From the NCBI GenBank assembly GCA_016210045.1, contig JACQUX010000010.1, positions 1 to 33,233 on the forward strand: DNA of 33,233 nt, written 5' to 3'. Numbering within the stretch: the stretch's first letter is position 1; every line of letters starts with the position of its first letter. The notes below the pieces were generated by a model. That model did no database searches and was not told where the DNA came from. It saw only the letters and a program-made list of their open reading frames with translations. The translations under genes were made by a program, and so were the position numbers. The DNA is from Deltaproteobacteria bacterium. GTDB taxonomy: Bacteria > UBA10199 > GCA-002796325 > JACPFF01. This document shows positions 31,623 through 33,233 of the stretch, piece after piece.

Positions 31623-33233
31623 ATGAGTCGTCAACGCATCGGAATCTTGGGATCGCTCGCCGTGGCCGTCGGCTATCTGTACGCGGTCGGGTGCGGCGCG
31701 CTGACGGCCAATGTAACCGGGAGTAGCACCGGCAGCGATGGCACGAGCAGCGGCAGCGGCACGACGGTGACCGTCAGTGGGACGATCACCACGCCCGGCG
31801 CCAGTGCGTCGGCCTCGCGCTCCAAGGGTCTCGGCCGGAAGGCGATCGAGGACGTCGCGGCGGCCGGCTTGGCGGGGACGTTGTACGACGCCGTCACCGG
31901 CGACGCCGTCGGGACCTTCACGACCGATAGCGCCGGTGCCTACACCGTGGACTGTGAGCTGGAAGAGCACCCCGAGTCCGATAGCAACGCCTCCGCCGAC
32001 GACGCGATCGTCACCGCCCAACTCGCGTTGGAAGCCGAAAACGCAGACGGATCCATTCACATCGAGACGTTTGTGGAAGTCACCGTCGACCCGGAAAACC
32101 CCGACGCACCGATCACGGTGAATGCCGACTCCGACACCACGATCGCCGCGCAGGCCTTGCGCAGCCAGTTCGGCATCGTGGCGTGGGGCCAGGGCAACGC
32201 CGCGGCCTTCGTGCAAGGCGACCCGTTCTGTTTCTTCCAACTCCAACACGCAGTCTTCGCCTCCGCCGATACCGACAGCGACGGGATGGCGGATGACCTG
32301 GGCTCTCTCAAAGCGCTCCTCGAAGGCGCGATGGCCGGTGGCGACGTCCACCCGGCAGACCTCGGGTACGAGAACTGGGGCGCGGTCATGCAAGCCACGC
32401 TCGGCGGCGAGCTGCCGACGACCGACGCGGATGGCGACGGCGTCGCGGATGCCCTCGACGCGCTGGCCACGGCGGCGGCCGGCGCCACGGGCGACAGTGC
32501 GGACGCATTGCTCAACAACTACAGTGACGGCCTGAGCGCGATGGCGATCCTCGGCACCGCGTTCGGCGACAACATGGCCGGCGCCATGCCGGCCGCCGCG
32601 AATCTGGCCAAGGGGCGGCACAAGACCGCCGCCACCGGCGGCGCCAGTGCGTGTGACACGCTCACCGGGAGCGACGCCGGCGACTCCAGCTACCTCAACG
32701 TGCTGGTCGGGTCAGTGATGGAATGCGAAGTCGAGGAAGGGGGCTGTGACGAGGCCTATGCCGACCCCGAAGGCCTCGGCGTGTTGATCGCCACCCTGGA
32801 TGAATTTCTGGCCGCCGACAATTTGGCACAGGCCGGTCTCCCGTTTGTGTTGAACAGCATGCTCGTGACTGACGGCGCCGACGGCTTCGACGAATACCTC
32901 AGCGCCGATGGGACAACGCTCGACTCGACCCGAATCGACGGCCTTGTCGCCATCTGTAACACGTACGACCCGGCACTGAACGAGGGCCAGCTGGAAGATT
33001 GGTCGTACGCGATGATCCAGACCGTGGAGACCCAAGGCTGGGACACGATGTTCCAAGCGGACGGCACGGTCGATACCGGCAAGATGGAATTTTTTGGTGG
33101 ATACTACGATGCGCTGCTCGGCAGTGGGGACGCAAACACGCTCGACTTCTCGGGCATCGACTACGACGGCACGGCCGAGCTTCTGCAGCAGGACTTCACC
33201 GAGCTTGGCGCCGGTGGCACAATCTTCGGCGAC
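31623..33233 (+). CDS. Large secreted lipoprotein with Asp-rich calcium-type repeats (3' partial)
   Basis: The frame is open from the ATG (preceded by AAGGGGG) through the window end, 537 codons. The signal sequence ends with the lipobox LYAVGC, then a Ser/Gly/Thr linker (TGSSTGSDGTSSGSGT). Next comes a carboxypeptidase-regulatory/transthyretin-like beta module (about 85-115: LAGTLYDAVTGDAVGTFTTD then SAGAYTVD). Asp-rich EF-hand/thrombospondin-3-like units follow: ADTDSDGMADDL near residue 218 and DADGDGVADALDAL near 271. The rest is acidic and Ala/Gly-rich with scattered Cys. The acidic composition suggests an extracytoplasmic, calcium-stabilised protein. No catalytic motif is seen in the visible part. 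Confidence 0.85.
   Translation, partial: MSRQRIGILGSLAVAVGYLYAVGCGALTANVTGSSTGSDGTSSGSGTTVTVSGTITTPGASASASRSKGLGRKAIEDVAAAGLAGTLYDAVTGDAVGTFTTDSAGAYTVDCELEEHPESDSNASADDAIVTAQLALEAENADGSIHIETFVEVTVDPENPDAPITVNADSDTTIAAQALRSQFGIVAWGQGNAAAFVQGDPFCFFQLQHAVFASADTDSDGMADDLGSLKALLEGAMAGGDVHPADLGYENWGAVMQATLGGELPTTDADGDGVADALDALATAAAGATGDSADALLNNYSDGLSAMAILGTAFGDNMAGAMPAAANLAKGRHKTAATGGASACDTLTGSDAGDSSYLNVLVGSVMECEVEEGGCDEAYADPEGLGVLIATLDEFLAADNLAQAGLPFVLNSMLVTDGADGFDEYLSADGTTLDSTRIDGLVAICNTYDPALNEGQLEDWSYAMIQTVETQGWDTMFQADGTVDTGKMEFFGGYYDALLGSGDANTLDFSGIDYDGTAELLQQDFTELGAGGTIFGD

Noticed and set aside
31566-32621. A 351-codon minus-strand open frame
   Set aside because: It is the antisense shadow of the lipoprotein gene at 31623-33233, which has a ribosome site, a signal peptide and repeats.

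Overview
The window is GC-rich chromosomal DNA from a Gram-negative bacterium. Evidence for an outer membrane is lolA plus several lipoprotein signal sequences. An atypical Ser/Thr-kinase-ATPase-TPR protein, a hybrid sensor kinase, convincing sigma-54 promoter motifs and many short dispersed palindromes suggest an uncultured deltaproteobacteria-like lineage. That placement is inference, because no rRNA or other marker gene is present.

Layout. (1) 1-4884: the tail of a probable sensor kinase, then a lower-GC segment with a sugar-phosphate cyclase (DHQ/2-deoxy-scyllo-inosose synthase-like), a sugar-binding lipoprotein broken by an in-frame TGA, and a LuxQ-like hybrid histidine kinase whose base composition changes abruptly at its HisKA domain. 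(2) 4873-8145, minus: a Ser/Thr kinase-AAA-TPR signalling protein. (3) 8146-12247: an accessory region with a duplicated two-gene unit (52-aa and 83/91-aa proteins). One copy faces an intact AAA/DUF4143 ATPase gene; the other keeps only both ends of that gene. A BrnTA toxin-antitoxin locus with a nonsense-mutated toxin and a dioxygenase remnant lie between the copies. (4) 12248-13417: a beta-lactamase-fold lipoprotein. (5) 13582-17687: a compact, lower-GC, sigma-54-preceded operon encoding a D-Ala-D-Ala-ligase-like ATP-grasp enzyme, a C39-like papain-fold protein, an MFS transporter and a BacD-like ATP-grasp ligase. This is the best candidate here for an undescribed system, probably making and exporting a small ATP-grasp peptide. 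(6) 17810-25040, minus: the pyrimidine operon pyrR-pyrB-pyrC-carA-carB with tight ATGA overlaps. (7) 25223-28373: ftsK and lolA, divergent from pyrR. (8) 28374-29178: a decayed nucleotidyltransferase-type toxin-antitoxin pair and a large structured palindrome. (9) 29179-33233: a small lipoprotein, a lipid kinase, an unknown protein and the start of a calcium-repeat lipoprotein, the last two each behind a near-perfect sigma-54 promoter motif.

Several repeat families recur across the window and often lie in frame inside genes: a twin-hairpin GGATCC-centred element, a 25-bp perfect palindrome, a CCAGCCACCAGTC-type repeat (in the Ser/Thr kinase, CarB and FtsK), and a nested palindrome that forms the CarB C-terminus. 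They appear to be accepted in linkers and termini, including those of housekeeping enzymes.

All family assignments were made by reading translated sequence and motifs; no database search was run.
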